This document shows positions 46,401 to 54,937 of a DNA stretch of 64,000 nt, piece by piece. Source of the DNA: Serilophus lunatus (taxonomy: Eukaryota > Chordata > Aves > Passeriformes > Eurylaimidae); contig VXBA01005853.1 in assembly GCA_013399895.1 (NCBI GenBank), positions 3,293,820 through 3,357,819 on the forward strand. Direction: 5' to 3'. The notes below the pieces were generated by a model. It saw only the letters and a list, made by a program, of their open reading frames with translations, was not told the DNA's origin and made no database searches. How positions within the stretch are numbered: the stretch's first letter is position 1; each line of letters begins with the position of its first letter. Position numbers and translations under genes: made by a program.

Positions 46401-49400
46401 AAAGGCCCAGCTTGTCAGAGATCTGGAGAAGGGAGAGTTGCTCACGTAGCCTCCTTGGTAACACAAACTGGGAGTTTGAGTGTTCCCTTCGTGACTCCTG
46501 CTCCCTCCTCTGCTGGCATTCGTGTCTTGGACCTGTCGTCAGTACATCATTTCCATGCCCCTGGCCCTTCTATTTTTAACCACTCTTACCTTAAGTTTGA
46601 TGGGAGGTTTCAAATTTTGAGGCAACAAAATTGCTTCTTGTTAATTTGCCCATAATCTGTTGCTGCTTCTGCACCTGGGGGCAGATTTTCGTTCTGCTTG
46701 GTGTCTTTGTTTCTCTCTCTCACCGATTAACTCTTCGTGTGTGAGTTTTAGAGTGTTAAAGACATCTTGAGGTCCAAGTGCCTGCTATGCAAAGGTTTCC
46801 AACTTGGTGACGCTGCAGTGGGTAGGGATTCACAGCTTGCAAGCATAGCACCTTTTGCCAGCCTGGCCTAGTGGTGGGTGCCTTTGGAGTTCTGAGGTAA
46901 TGCTTTTGGCACTCTTGGGGTGCTCATGGGAGACAGCTGATCTGCAAAGGTGAAAAATAAAAAACTGAAAGCCTTGGTGCTGAAAATGATGAAAAGGCTC
47001 AGGAGTTAGTGCTGGATTGGTGTTTGCTTCTGTATCTTTTCTGTCCAAGTTGTGCTCTGTCCTGATTCTTCTTTCTCATCTATTTTAGAGTTTGCCCCAG
47101 CAGAACGTCAGAGTAACTGCAGTTTCGCCCCAGCAGAACGTCAGAGTAACTGCTGTTTGGAGCACGGTGGCTGCAAAGGCCAATACCACCCTGCCCTCAG
47201 GGAAGAGGATAAAAGCTCCCACTGTCCCTCCAGCAAGCAGAGTGTCTGAAAGCTTGAGCAGCGATTCCTTGGAGCACAGTGTGCTGGCAGGAAAGGTAAT
47301 GATGGAGGAGACTAAGGTGGAGAGACGGAGAAGAGGGTTCTGCTGGGGTCCAAGGCTGGTCCCGTATCCTCAGCTGAGGGATTGTGTTCATGAATCAGGG
47401 AGAGAGCAGAGGAGTAGCCCTGGTACATTTGCTATTCCTGTCTCCCAAATGGCAGGCTAATTTCTTCCTTCTCTTGTGGTAGCAGTTGTCTGCTTGGCCG
47501 CAGCTGCCCACTTCACCCGAGGGTGGGGAGGAGCTGGTGTCCTGCATGAGAGGTTCTTGGGCTAACCCTGACACAAATCGGAGCAGTATGACAGAAGAAG
47601 GGCTGAGATGGTCCAAGCCCATCTGCTCTGTGCTGCTGCTTATAGATCATGGGCATGAGCAGTTAATTATTCCTCCTTCCAGATCAATTTGATTTTCTTC
47701 TCTCTAGGCCTCCACTGCTTCTATCCTAAAGCAAACTGTTCCTATGGGAAAAGCTTCTCCAGCCAACACTGCTGCCCCACAGGCTGCTTTGCTCCAGGGA
47801 AGTTCTACTGCTAAGGCGGGGAAGACTGGCCTGCAGCCAGCACAGGATGCCCAGCTGAGCCAGACCACAGTGCCCACACAGGCAGAGGACACCTCAGACA
47901 GCAGCAGTTCCTCTGACAGCGATGAGGAGACGCCCAAGCAGCCCCCCAAACCTGGTCAGTTCTCTCCAGAAGATGCTCTCAGTGCTGCCAGGGTTGGAGA
48001 CAGTGTTTTGTTACCCCATGGGATGTGTGTAGTTGTTGGAGAGGGGTTCCTTCTCTCCAGCTTGGAAGAGCACTCCCCTTTCTTTGGAGGCAGAACGCCT
48101 TTTGGTGGCAGTACCTGTGCTGGGTAGGTGAGCTCAGCTCCAGGCAGCAGTGATGGCTTTAACAGGATGAACTCTGCTCTTCCAGCAGGCCCGCTGCAGA
48201 AACCAGGAGGGAACCAGCCAGCCCACAGCTCTTCCTCTGAGTCCAGCGAGGAGGAGGAGGCAGCATCACAGGTATGGTACCTGAGCAGGCTGGGATCCTC
48301 TCAGGTCTTACAGCAGGATCCTGAGTAGGACTGAGAGAGGACTCAGTTCTCAGCCATGAGAGACAATGTGCTGGGTGGATTTGCCAACAGAAAAGTGGAG
48401 GCTCCCCAGTGCAGTGATGTGAGCAAGGTCTTTTGGTGGAGGCAGAGAGGCTTTTGAGCCTGGAATGCTTCCCCAGGTAGCCAGGCCTTGGGTCCAGGGT
48501 TTATGGTGCCTTCCCTGGGAGAAGAGACAGCAGGAGGGGGTCATACCTTGCACGGGTTAAACCAGGAGAATTGGTGCACGGTGCCAATGGCAGCAGGGAT
48601 TTTTTTTTCCCCACTTTTATTTGTAACTTAACCCGTGTCCAAGCCATTAAATTCCCTTTGTAAGTAACGTGCAGGGCGTGCAGCACATCTGCAGTGCATT
48701 AGTTGTGTGTGGGTGGATACTAATGGCCAGGAGCGTCTCCCAAGCCTGCCTTGCTGGGTGAGAACAAAGTGGAGAACCTCTGGCTGCCAACTCTTGTGGT
48801 TGTCAGCTCAGCCCATATCTGTCCATGCTGGCACCTCTCCTAGTAGCCCTGAGCTCTTATGAGGTGGCTCCACAGGTGGTCCAAGGTGGGCCCTTCACTT
48901 GGACTATGAGGACAATAGCAGCAGAGACAGATCTGCGTGTCTGGTGTGTGGGAGGCTGCCCTACTGTGACTCCTCAGTATGTCTGTGCTGTTTCAGTCCC
49001 TCCTCACAGGCTACCTGGGCTTCTCCAAGACCCCAGCAGCACCCCAGACACCAAAGACAGTTTCCCCCCAGCCTGTAGTTGAAGTGGGGCCGGGGAAGGC
49101 AGCCGTGACTGCTGCAAACTCCCTCGCCAAGGCTCCCCTGAAAGCGGCCCCAGCCGACAGCTCAAGCAGCGACAGCAGTGACTCTGACACAGATGACAAC
49201 CAGGTGGCTACAAACCACAAAGCAGGTGGGTCTCCTTTGGCAAGGTTGGGAATTTGCTTGGCCAGGGAGCAAAGCCATGCTGGCACAGGAGGGTGACACT
49301 GGGAGGGTGTCATTTGGACGGGCCCTGTTCCCAGTGTGTCTCCCCCTCCAGCATGGAGTGCTGCTGCCGTCTGCTGGCTTCCCTGGTCACGGCACAGCTC

Positions 49401-52400
49401 TCTCCCTGAACACTCTGCTTGTGCTGGCTGCCTGGGAGGCTCAGTGCTTGGTGCCTTTGCCTCTTCTGAGCTCTGCTTTAACCACAGTAATTAATGAGAG
49501 CAGGGACGGTCCTCCCTGGAGCCAAGGCACACTGCATTGGTGTGCTGCAGCAGTGACGGCTTCTGTGGAAGATTCAAACATCTGCTACACAGTGCTGTTA
49601 TTCAAGCCTCCCCTTGGGCTTTGTGGGCTCTAGCATATCTGGAGTGCAAAGGAGAGGGAGCAACTGAGAAGACCTGTGGAGAAAGGAAGTCTCACCATTT
49701 CTCTGTTTTGTTGGCAAATTGTAAAACTTGGAGCTGGAAGCTGCTTCTGCTCTCGTGTGACCCCAGCAACTTCAGATGAGCTCTGGCCCAGCTGTCAGCT
49801 CTGGTTTGCTCTAGAGGCTCAAATGGGTCTGTTGGCCCTTTGAGCACATCATTACATTGTGCAAAGGGCTGTTGAGGGGTTCAGAACTATGTATGGGCTC
49901 AAGAAGGCCCAGGTGCTCTGGGGTTGGCCACTGGTGATGGTTCAACATGATGGTGTGAATATCCCACCTTGGGAAGTCCCCAACTTAACTGAGAATGGTG
50001 TCCTGCTCTCTGGTGTCAAATGGCCAAAGCTGTTATAGCTGTTGTCACTCACTTCTCTCACGAGATGTTTGATCTCAGGCTGAGGCATCTTTCTCTGACT
50101 CTGCTATAGGTGGCCAATGAGTTTAGGTTTTTTGGGAGAAGAACCGGATGCTTATCTTCAAATGCATATTTCCATCCTCCTGTGATTGTGGTCTGTGTAA
50201 TCAATGCTCCCTGAGTCGTCTCTCTCTGTTTTTGCAGGAAAAAATTACCCTTCAGGGCAGGAAGCCACAGAAGTGTCCAACAAAGAGAAAGTGGCAGGAA
50301 AAACAGAGCCAGGTCATTCCAGCCTCAAACCTTCCCCACTCAAGAAAGCCCTGGCAGTGAAAGAGAATGATACTGGGGCAAAAGAGGTTCAAGTAACCCC
50401 AGCATCATCACATGCCTCGCTCCCCATCCCACAGTCAGAGGAGCCAAGCTCAGGGAGTGAAACCGAGGTCACCAGTGCTGCCAAAGTCCCTGCAGTGCAG
50501 ACAGTGGAAGGGTTGGACGTGAAGAAGAAGAAGAAAAAGGAGAAGAAAGACAAGAAGGAAAAGAAGAAACCATCATCCACGGCAGACAAGGCTGTGAAAA
50601 CGTCTAAGAGCAAAGACAAAGAGAACAAGAAACAGAAAACGTCTCAGAAGCGGAAACTGACGGGAGAGGAGGGGACTGTGGGGCAGCCCAAGGAGAAGAA
50701 ACGGAAAGGGCAGGCTAATGAAGAAGTACCCAAAAAGAAAAAAAAGAAAGCAGATGGTGACCTGGAAAAGACGACAGGCAGCAAAGAAAAGAAAAAAGCA
50801 GCTAAAAGTAAGCTATCCTACATTTGGGGCCTAGTTTGCAATAGGTCCTTGCAGCTGATGCACATTCAGCCTCTGGTGCTGGGCCTTGTAAGTAGCACCC
50901 ACTTTTCCAGTGGCTTCCTGCTTAGCTGCTTCTCTCTTAGAATCACAGTCATTTGGTTTGGAAAGACCTCCATGATCATCAAGTCCAACCATTAATCTAG
51001 GCCCCTCACAACCCCAAACCATGTCACCAAATGCCATATGTACACATTTTAAATGCCTCCAAGGATGGCAGCCCCACCACTGCCCCTGAGCAGCCTGTTC
51101 CAGTGTTTGACAAACCTTTCAGTGAAGAAGCTTTTTCTAATACTCAATGTAGATGTCTCCTGGCTCAACTTGAAGCCATTTCCTCTTGTCCTGTGACTTG
51201 TTACCTTTCTACATCTTGCCATTCTGTAGTCCTCCACTCTCTGCCCTAATCCAAAGGCCATTTTTCCCCTTGCATTACAGCTTGTATTTGCAAATCAGAG
51301 CTGATTCTGTGCTGGATCTTGTAAGCTTAAAAAAAAAAGGATATGGACTGGCTGGGCTAGATCTGCTGGAGTTTTTGTTCTGCTGAGATACAGCCCTTAG
51401 TTTTAGAGCAGACAGACTTGTCTTTTGGCCCTTGTGTGGGCTGTTGCACAGGAGTGAGCCATAGCCTCTTGAAGCAGTTGTGATGAGCTAAACCTCATGT
51501 CCATCCTGTGTTAGCAGCTCCCCTTGCTCTCATTTCCAGCATGTGTTCACCTACTTCAGCCCTGAAGCATTTCCTTAGAGCAAGTGGGCAGCAGGAGGTG
51601 GAAAGAAGGGAATCCTATGTAATTCCACCCACATGTGTGCATAGATGGTGGGATCAAACTGCTCTGGTTGAGAGTTATTGAGGAAACATCCCTGAATGCA
51701 GCTGCCTGTAGCAGGGCTCTGCTCTCATCCATCTGCTCTGGAAAGTTTACTCCTGTTCAGATGTGATCAAAAACTTACTGGAGGTGCTCCTACCGGTCTG
51801 TGCTCTGTCTCAGAGGTTGACAATACCAGAATCCTTCTCTTAACTGGCTTTTCTTTCCCTCTCTCAGAAAAGAAGACTGGAAAAGAAAAGAAGAAAAGCA
51901 AAAAGGCATCTTCAGAAAGAGAGCCTGTAGCAGATGGCTCTGCTGAGGTTTCCAAGAAGAAGAAGAAGGTATGTGCCAGACACTGGGCTGGGGTATCATG
52001 GGCAGAGCTTTTCCAAACCATGTCTGTGGTGCTCATCCCAGCAGTGTGCCAGGCTGGAGAAGGAACAGAGCCACATCCTGACCTTGCTGGCAGTACAGGG
52101 GAGCTTGCAGTTCACTGTGGCCAGTCTTGAGACACCCTGACCTTTGGTTGGGAATAGGTTGGCTCAAAGAAGAGCTGTTCCTGTGGCACTGCCTCAGGAG
52201 AAATCCCTTTCCCTGGAAGAGTCAAACCTGGGGGCCCTTTTGGTGGCAGAGAGAGCCTGTCCAAGGAGCAAGTGCTGCTCTTCAGCTGTCTGTTCACCTT
52301 GTTCTCAGCAGAAACTGGAGCTTCTGAGGGCTCGGCAGGCTACTGCATTCCATCCCAAGGGCTTGAAGGGATGAAAAGGGAGACTACAGGACATTGCTTG

Positions 52401-52546
52401 TAGTGGCCATCACCTTCACAGAGAGAGATCCAGGAAGCCTCTGTGACTTTGCTGGGTCCTTCATGTTTGTGGTGCACATGATAATGATTTATTTTCCGCT
52501 CTTTCCTTTATAGAAGAAGAAAACAGCTGAGCCTGAAGGATTGTGA
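34381..52546 (+). CDS. TCOF1: TCOF1, treacle ribosome biogenesis factor (coding region, exon 1 missing)
   Basis: Sixteen coding exons join in frame to 3045 bases (1014 residues and a stop). Exon 2 ends in SLEDIFTHWE, matching the treacle N-terminal segment TLLDIYTHWQ. Exon 3 gives KRRKVSDEE with an acidic Ser cluster. Exons 4-14 repeat the treacle plan: a basic, Ala/Pro/Lys-rich stretch (AKTAVKTVQ, TKPPPKSSQ) followed by a Ser/Glu/Asp cluster suited to casein kinase 2. The tail is Lys-rich and ends KKKKTAEPEGL, against KKKKTAEQTV in human, and acts as a nucleolar localisation region. Treacle works in the nucleolus with UBF and RNA polymerase I in rRNA transcription and modification; haploinsufficiency causes Treacher Collins syndrome in people. 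Even with a missing exon of about 36 residues, the protein is far shorter than human treacle (about 1490), mainly through fewer repeats. Phases agree at all 15 junctions. Confidence 0.94.
34437..36914 (+). other. TCOF1: TCOF1 intron 2
   Basis: A 2.5 kb intron with GTAAGT donor and TTCCTAG acceptor. It carries the single unknown base at 35270. No repeat or nested gene was recognised. Confidence 0.8.
36915..37057 (+). CDS. TCOF1: TCOF1 coding exon 3
   Basis: Encodes TPPNSKRRKVSDEEPAIPEK and an acidic cluster (SSSESSEKEEDEKEK), equivalent to [20 protein letters not shown] of human treacle. Enters in phase 2, leaves in phase 1 with a GTAGGA donor. Confidence 0.92.
37761..37867 (+). CDS. TCOF1: TCOF1 coding exon 4, NAGNAG acceptor
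   Basis: Encodes AASLSLATNSAVNVESSEED then SSSEEETPAGKAVVT, ending at GTAAGG. The acceptor is CAGCAG, so splicing could use 37761 or 37764 with a one-residue difference in frame. Phase 1 to 0. Confidence 0.9.
38124..38472 (+). CDS. TCOF1: TCOF1 coding exon 5 with polyserine run
   Basis: Begins VTPAVVGGKASNSLHSPSKP and continues with Ala/Pro/Lys-rich sequence. An AGC microsatellite at 38388-38408 encodes a serine run that leads into SESEEEKETP. Phase 0 to 1, GTAAGG donor. Confidence 0.93.
39278..39375 (+). CDS. TCOF1: TCOF1 coding exon 6
   Basis: Short exon: EPKQAAGAAQSSSEESSEDT then SSEEEELATPAIQ. TTTCAG acceptor and GTAACC donor; phase 1 to 0. Nearly all of it is one acidic Ser cluster. 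Confidence 0.92.
39836..40060 (+). CDS. TCOF1: TCOF1 coding exon 7 (complete repeat module)
   Basis: Begins AKTAVKTVQLNASPVKSTPA and ends SSSSDSEDEELPSVTQ. Phase 0 at both ends, so it is a symmetric 75-residue module. The donor GTGCGT is weak. Confidence 0.92.
40685..40954 (+). CDS. TCOF1: TCOF1 coding exon 8 (complete repeat module)
   Basis: Begins TKPPPKSSQAIPSPVKPTPA and ends SSDSSSSEEEDQPVPISQK, a symmetric phase 0-0 module of 90 residues with GTAGGT donor. Confidence 0.93.
40955..44791 (+). other. TCOF1: TCOF1 intron 8, the largest visible intron
   Basis: 3.8 kb without a recognisable acidic-serine exon. Longer open frames inside it (for example near 42472-42852) are of unrelated composition. 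A lost or very divergent repeat exon could lie here, since human treacle has more modules. Confidence 0.75.
44792..44972 (+). CDS. TCOF1: TCOF1 coding exon 9
   Basis: Encodes RLTEQPGPVPNLSQAAKAGP followed by SESGSSDSSDSEEESPAAQS. The start after TGTTTTGTTAAG is chosen because it keeps frame and has the best pyrimidine tract; an alternative AACAG acceptor at 44806 would also be in frame and five codons shorter. Phase 0 to 1, GTAAGT donor. Confidence 0.82.
45130..45272 (+). CDS. TCOF1: TCOF1 coding exon 10
   Basis: VKTNSVFQPTNAKKAPASAP then DSSDDSSEESDSEDEIVPPS. TTCTGCAG acceptor, GTGAGG donor, phase 1 to 0. Confidence 0.93.
45273..47088 (+). other. TCOF1: TCOF1 intron 10
   Basis: A 1.8 kb intron. 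No repeat element, RNA or additional acidic exon was recognised. Confidence 0.75.
47089..47295 (+). CDS. TCOF1: TCOF1 coding exon 11 with internal 33-bp tandem duplication
   Basis: Opens with SLPQQNVRVTAVSPQQNVRV; the 11-residue unit PQQNVRVTAV(S/W) occurs twice. The usual acidic cluster is degraded to ESLSSDSLEHSVLAGK. Symmetric phase 0-0, GTAATG donor, 69 residues. Confidence 0.9.
47095..47160 (+). repeat. In-frame 33-bp tandem duplication in TCOF1 exon 11
   Basis: Units at 47095-47127 and 47128-47160 differ at only two positions (GCA/GCT and TCG/TGG), which suggests a recent event that added 11 residues. Confidence 0.95.
47708..47954 (+). CDS. TCOF1: TCOF1 coding exon 12
   Basis: ASTASILKQTVPMGKASPAN through DTSDSSSSSDSDEETPKQPP. 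TCTCTAG acceptor and GTCAGT donor; phase 0 to 1. Confidence 0.92.
48186..48271 (+). CDS. TCOF1: TCOF1 coding exon 13, NAGNAG acceptor
   Basis: AGPLQKPGGNQPAHSSSSES then SEEEEAASQ. The acceptor CCAGCAG allows starts at 48186 or 48189, both in frame. Phase 1 to 0, GTATGG donor. Confidence 0.88.
48997..49225 (+). CDS. TCOF1: TCOF1 coding exon 14
   Basis: SLLTGYLGFSKTPAAPQTPK matches SLLSGYMTPGLTPANSQ of human treacle and anchors the C-terminal third. Acidic cluster SSSDSSDSDTDDNQ. Phase 0 to 1, GTGGGT donor. A donor after DDNQ would be out of phase with exon 15. Confidence 0.92.
49226..50237 (+). other. TCOF1: TCOF1 intron 14
   Basis: A 1.0 kb intron. In human treacle the region between the SLLSGY segment and the basic tail includes LLGQPWPLNEAQVQAS; no coding match to it was seen here. 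Confidence 0.7.
50238..50807 (+). CDS. TCOF1: TCOF1 coding exon 15 (lysine-rich tail)
   Basis: The largest exon: GKNYPSGQEATEVSNKEKVA through long Lys/Glu runs, including KKKKKKEKKDKKEKKK, QKRKLTGEE (human RKRKLSGDQ) and KKKKKKADGD. These basic runs resemble the treacle nucleolar localisation signals. Phase 1 to 1, GTAAGC donor. Confidence 0.93.
50808..51867 (+). other. TCOF1: TCOF1 intron 15
   Basis: A 1.06 kb intron with GTAAGC donor and CTCTCAG acceptor that contains an antisense CR1 fragment. Confidence 0.85.
50939..51215 (-). mobile_element. CR1 LINE fragment, antisense within TCOF1 intron 15
   Basis: Read on the plus strand, it is the reverse complement of the CR1 3' end: AGAATCACAGTCATTTGG, GACCTCCATGATCATCAAGT, GAGCAGCCTGTTCCAGTGTT and GAAGCCATTTCCTCTTGTCC. 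It is a 5'-truncated dead copy. Confidence 0.9.
51868..51968 (+). CDS. TCOF1: TCOF1 coding exon 16
   Basis: KKKTGKEKKKSKKASSEREP then VADGSAEVSKKKKK; GTATGT donor, phase 1 to 0. Confidence 0.93.
52514..52546 (+). CDS. TCOF1: TCOF1 terminal coding exon 17
   Basis: Ten codons and TGA: KKKTAEPEGL, equivalent to the human end KKKTAEQTV. TTTATAG acceptor. Confidence 0.93.
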   Translation, partial: KKKTAEPEGL

Positions 52547-53535
52547 GAAGGTACATGGCCTGTGAGGACTCTCCATTGGTACCTCTGAGCGGCGGTAACC
52601 TTGGCCAAATTCAGAACTCCTGGGCCAGTTTTGGGAAGACAGTGTGCCCTCTAAGTGCTCACTGAGCCAGCCTGGCCTTAGAGGGCCAGGGAGCGGAGCA
52701 GTGTGAGAAATGTCATGCAGCCGTGTGCTGCCTTCTCTGGATGTGTCTGACCTCAACTCTTTAGCTGCTGAGAACTGGATGTCCAGCCTGGATGTTGCTG
52801 ACCTCTGTCACCAGCAGAGATGAGTGGCCTCTGGCAGTGTCTGTCTGTCCCTGCTGACCACAGGGAGCTTGGAAAAGTGATGTGGATTAGATGGTGATGT
52901 CATAGCCACCTGGAAGTGGACCAGGTGCCCATGCTCTGCTCAGCTGTAAGGCTGTTCTCCTCCTCTCCATCCCTAACTCTTTTAACTCCTCTCCCCAAAG
53001 GTACCGCATTCCTGTGATTAAGGATTTATGGGTGAAGATCAAACAGAAGAGAGGAAAAGGAAGCTCATCAGGAGAATTCCAACTTTTTTTTTAAATAATA
53101 ATTTATAACTTCTTTTAACTGTGACTTTTAGAGCAGAGCAGTGTAACTTTCTGCCTCCTCCTGCCCTGCTGAGGCCTAGAGACGTGTTTATTGTCCCTCC
53201 TGATGGAACAGAACTGGAGGAGGCAGTTTGACCAGAATACAGCATAAACTGCTTTTCTCCTCATTGACACCATCCCTTTCTCTTACCACAGAGCTATATT
53301 TTTAAGAAAAACTTTTACCTTTTTTTCCTTCCTTCTGTGATTTGTGGTGTCAGTCCTTTTGCTACTACAGAAGAGAGCTCTCGGGTTTCCTTTTTATTCT
53401 AACACTGACAGCAGTCATTATCATGTCCGTGGAGTTGCACTGAACAGCTGTGTCCAGCAGCTGTTCTCAGCCAAGAGTCAGTTTTTGTGTTGTTTTTTTA
53501 TGAAGTACAAAATAAAAAACAACAGCGAGATTTTG
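52547..53535 (+). other. TCOF1: TCOF1 3' UTR with polyadenylation signal
   Basis: About 1 kb follows the stop. AATAAA lies at 53511-53516 in an A-rich context, with a G/T-rich stretch downstream at about 53570-53600. The cleavage point near 53530 is inferred. Confidence 0.7.
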
Positions 53536-54074
53536 CTTCAGCTGCTTTCAAGGGAAGGGAGGTGACCAAGGCTGGCTGGCTCTGGAGGGTGGTGTGGGTA
53601 GGAGAGAAAAGCCCAGAGTCTCCCTGGGTTTGTGGGCAATATTTCAATCCTTGGGGAAAAAATAATTGCTTTTTTCCTACTCCCTGAGGACTGACTGGGA
53701 TCTAGCAGGTGAGGAAAAACAGACCAGATTCCCTTGTGCTCTGCTTGTGAGGGCAGAGCTCTCCAGCTGTGGAAGGGAGATGGCTCTGGGCACAGGGGCT
53801 GTTCCTCTCCTCTCCCCTCCACACTGTGATTCTGGAAGGAGACTTCAGCCTCCCAGGCTGACGTGGGGGGCAGGGAGACCCCAGGGTGTATGGGAAATCA
53901 AACAAGGGAGGGGTCAGGAATGGGGCAAGAAACAGGGTACAATCCTGGGTGGGGACACAGGTGTCCAAGCATCTGCAAAGAGTTTTCTTTATCCCTTTTT
54001 TGTTAAGATGCATTTATTTTTAACCTAGGACAGTTGCAAACTGCAAGCACAGCCCTACTAGAGTGTTGCTTACA

Positions 54075-54872
54075 AGGCTTTCTTATTCAAAAGTTTATTT
54101 GAAATAATTAGCTTGTGAGTTCATTTATAAAGGAACAATCACATATATTCAGGAAGATTAGAAGCCCCTCTGCCCACGGTTACCCACTGTTGCAGCTGTA
54201 GGCAAACCTCTATCTACAAATCTGAGCACTCCATGATAAAAACCCACTATTCCAGTAATCTAACAGGGCTCCAGCCTATGGGGATCACTTAAGAAGCTGG
54301 TGGATGTTGTTTAGCTGCTCTTAATGTTTTTTTGGTGTATGGAAGCATTAATCCTTCAGCAGGGGTGAGCTCTGCCACTGCCTGGGTGCTATGGGATGTC
54401 GATAAACCAGAAGGAGCAGGATTTATGGATCCGACATGGTTGAAATCATTTTCCAGCCTGCTCTACCTACCCTCTGAGGGGACACTCTCTCCAGCACTGA
54501 TGGTGGTGGCAGGTTCAGCCCCAGCTGGTGCTCTGCAGCAGGGGAAGGGTCACAGTCTGCTCAAGGGGCAGAGCGTGCAGGGGTGCCCCCTGTTAACCGC
54601 CTTGGAAAAGCAATGTAAGAGCAGAAAGGAAGCAGAGAAAAAAATGAAGACAGGAGCTGGGATACTGAAGGCTAGCAGCAGCTGCTGACATCCTCTTCTA
54701 AATGCCTGCTGTGGGGGAAAAAGAGGAGGCAGTCAGCAAAACAGCTCAAGGACCTCACACAACCCCTGTCTCCATCACAACCTCCTCAGAGCAATGCTTT
54801 GGTGCTCCCCCAGGACTTGCCCCTTCATGGTCCCAGACTGTCCTTGGATACTCACCTTTTTCTGCATTCATC
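54075..54872 (-). other. CD74: CD74 3' UTR with polyadenylation signal
   Basis: On the minus strand, AATAAA lies at 54099-54094, with a second at 54018-54013. The UTR is about 0.8 kb if the first is used. It ends about 0.5 kb from the TCOF1 end, so the two genes converge without evident overlap. Confidence 0.6.
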
Positions 54873-54937
54873 TTAAGCACGTCCACCCGAGAAGATCATG
54901 TCCTCCGGATCCGGGGTGGTGGAGGCAGCACCAGCAC
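54873..54937 (-). CDS. CD74: CD74 terminal coding exon 8
   Basis: Completes Gly257, then AGAASTTPDPEDMIFSGGRA and TAA. TTTGCAG acceptor in phase 1, so it joins either exon 6 or exon 7. The tail is not similar in sequence to human (DLGPVPM), but its position and phase agree. Confidence 0.85.
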
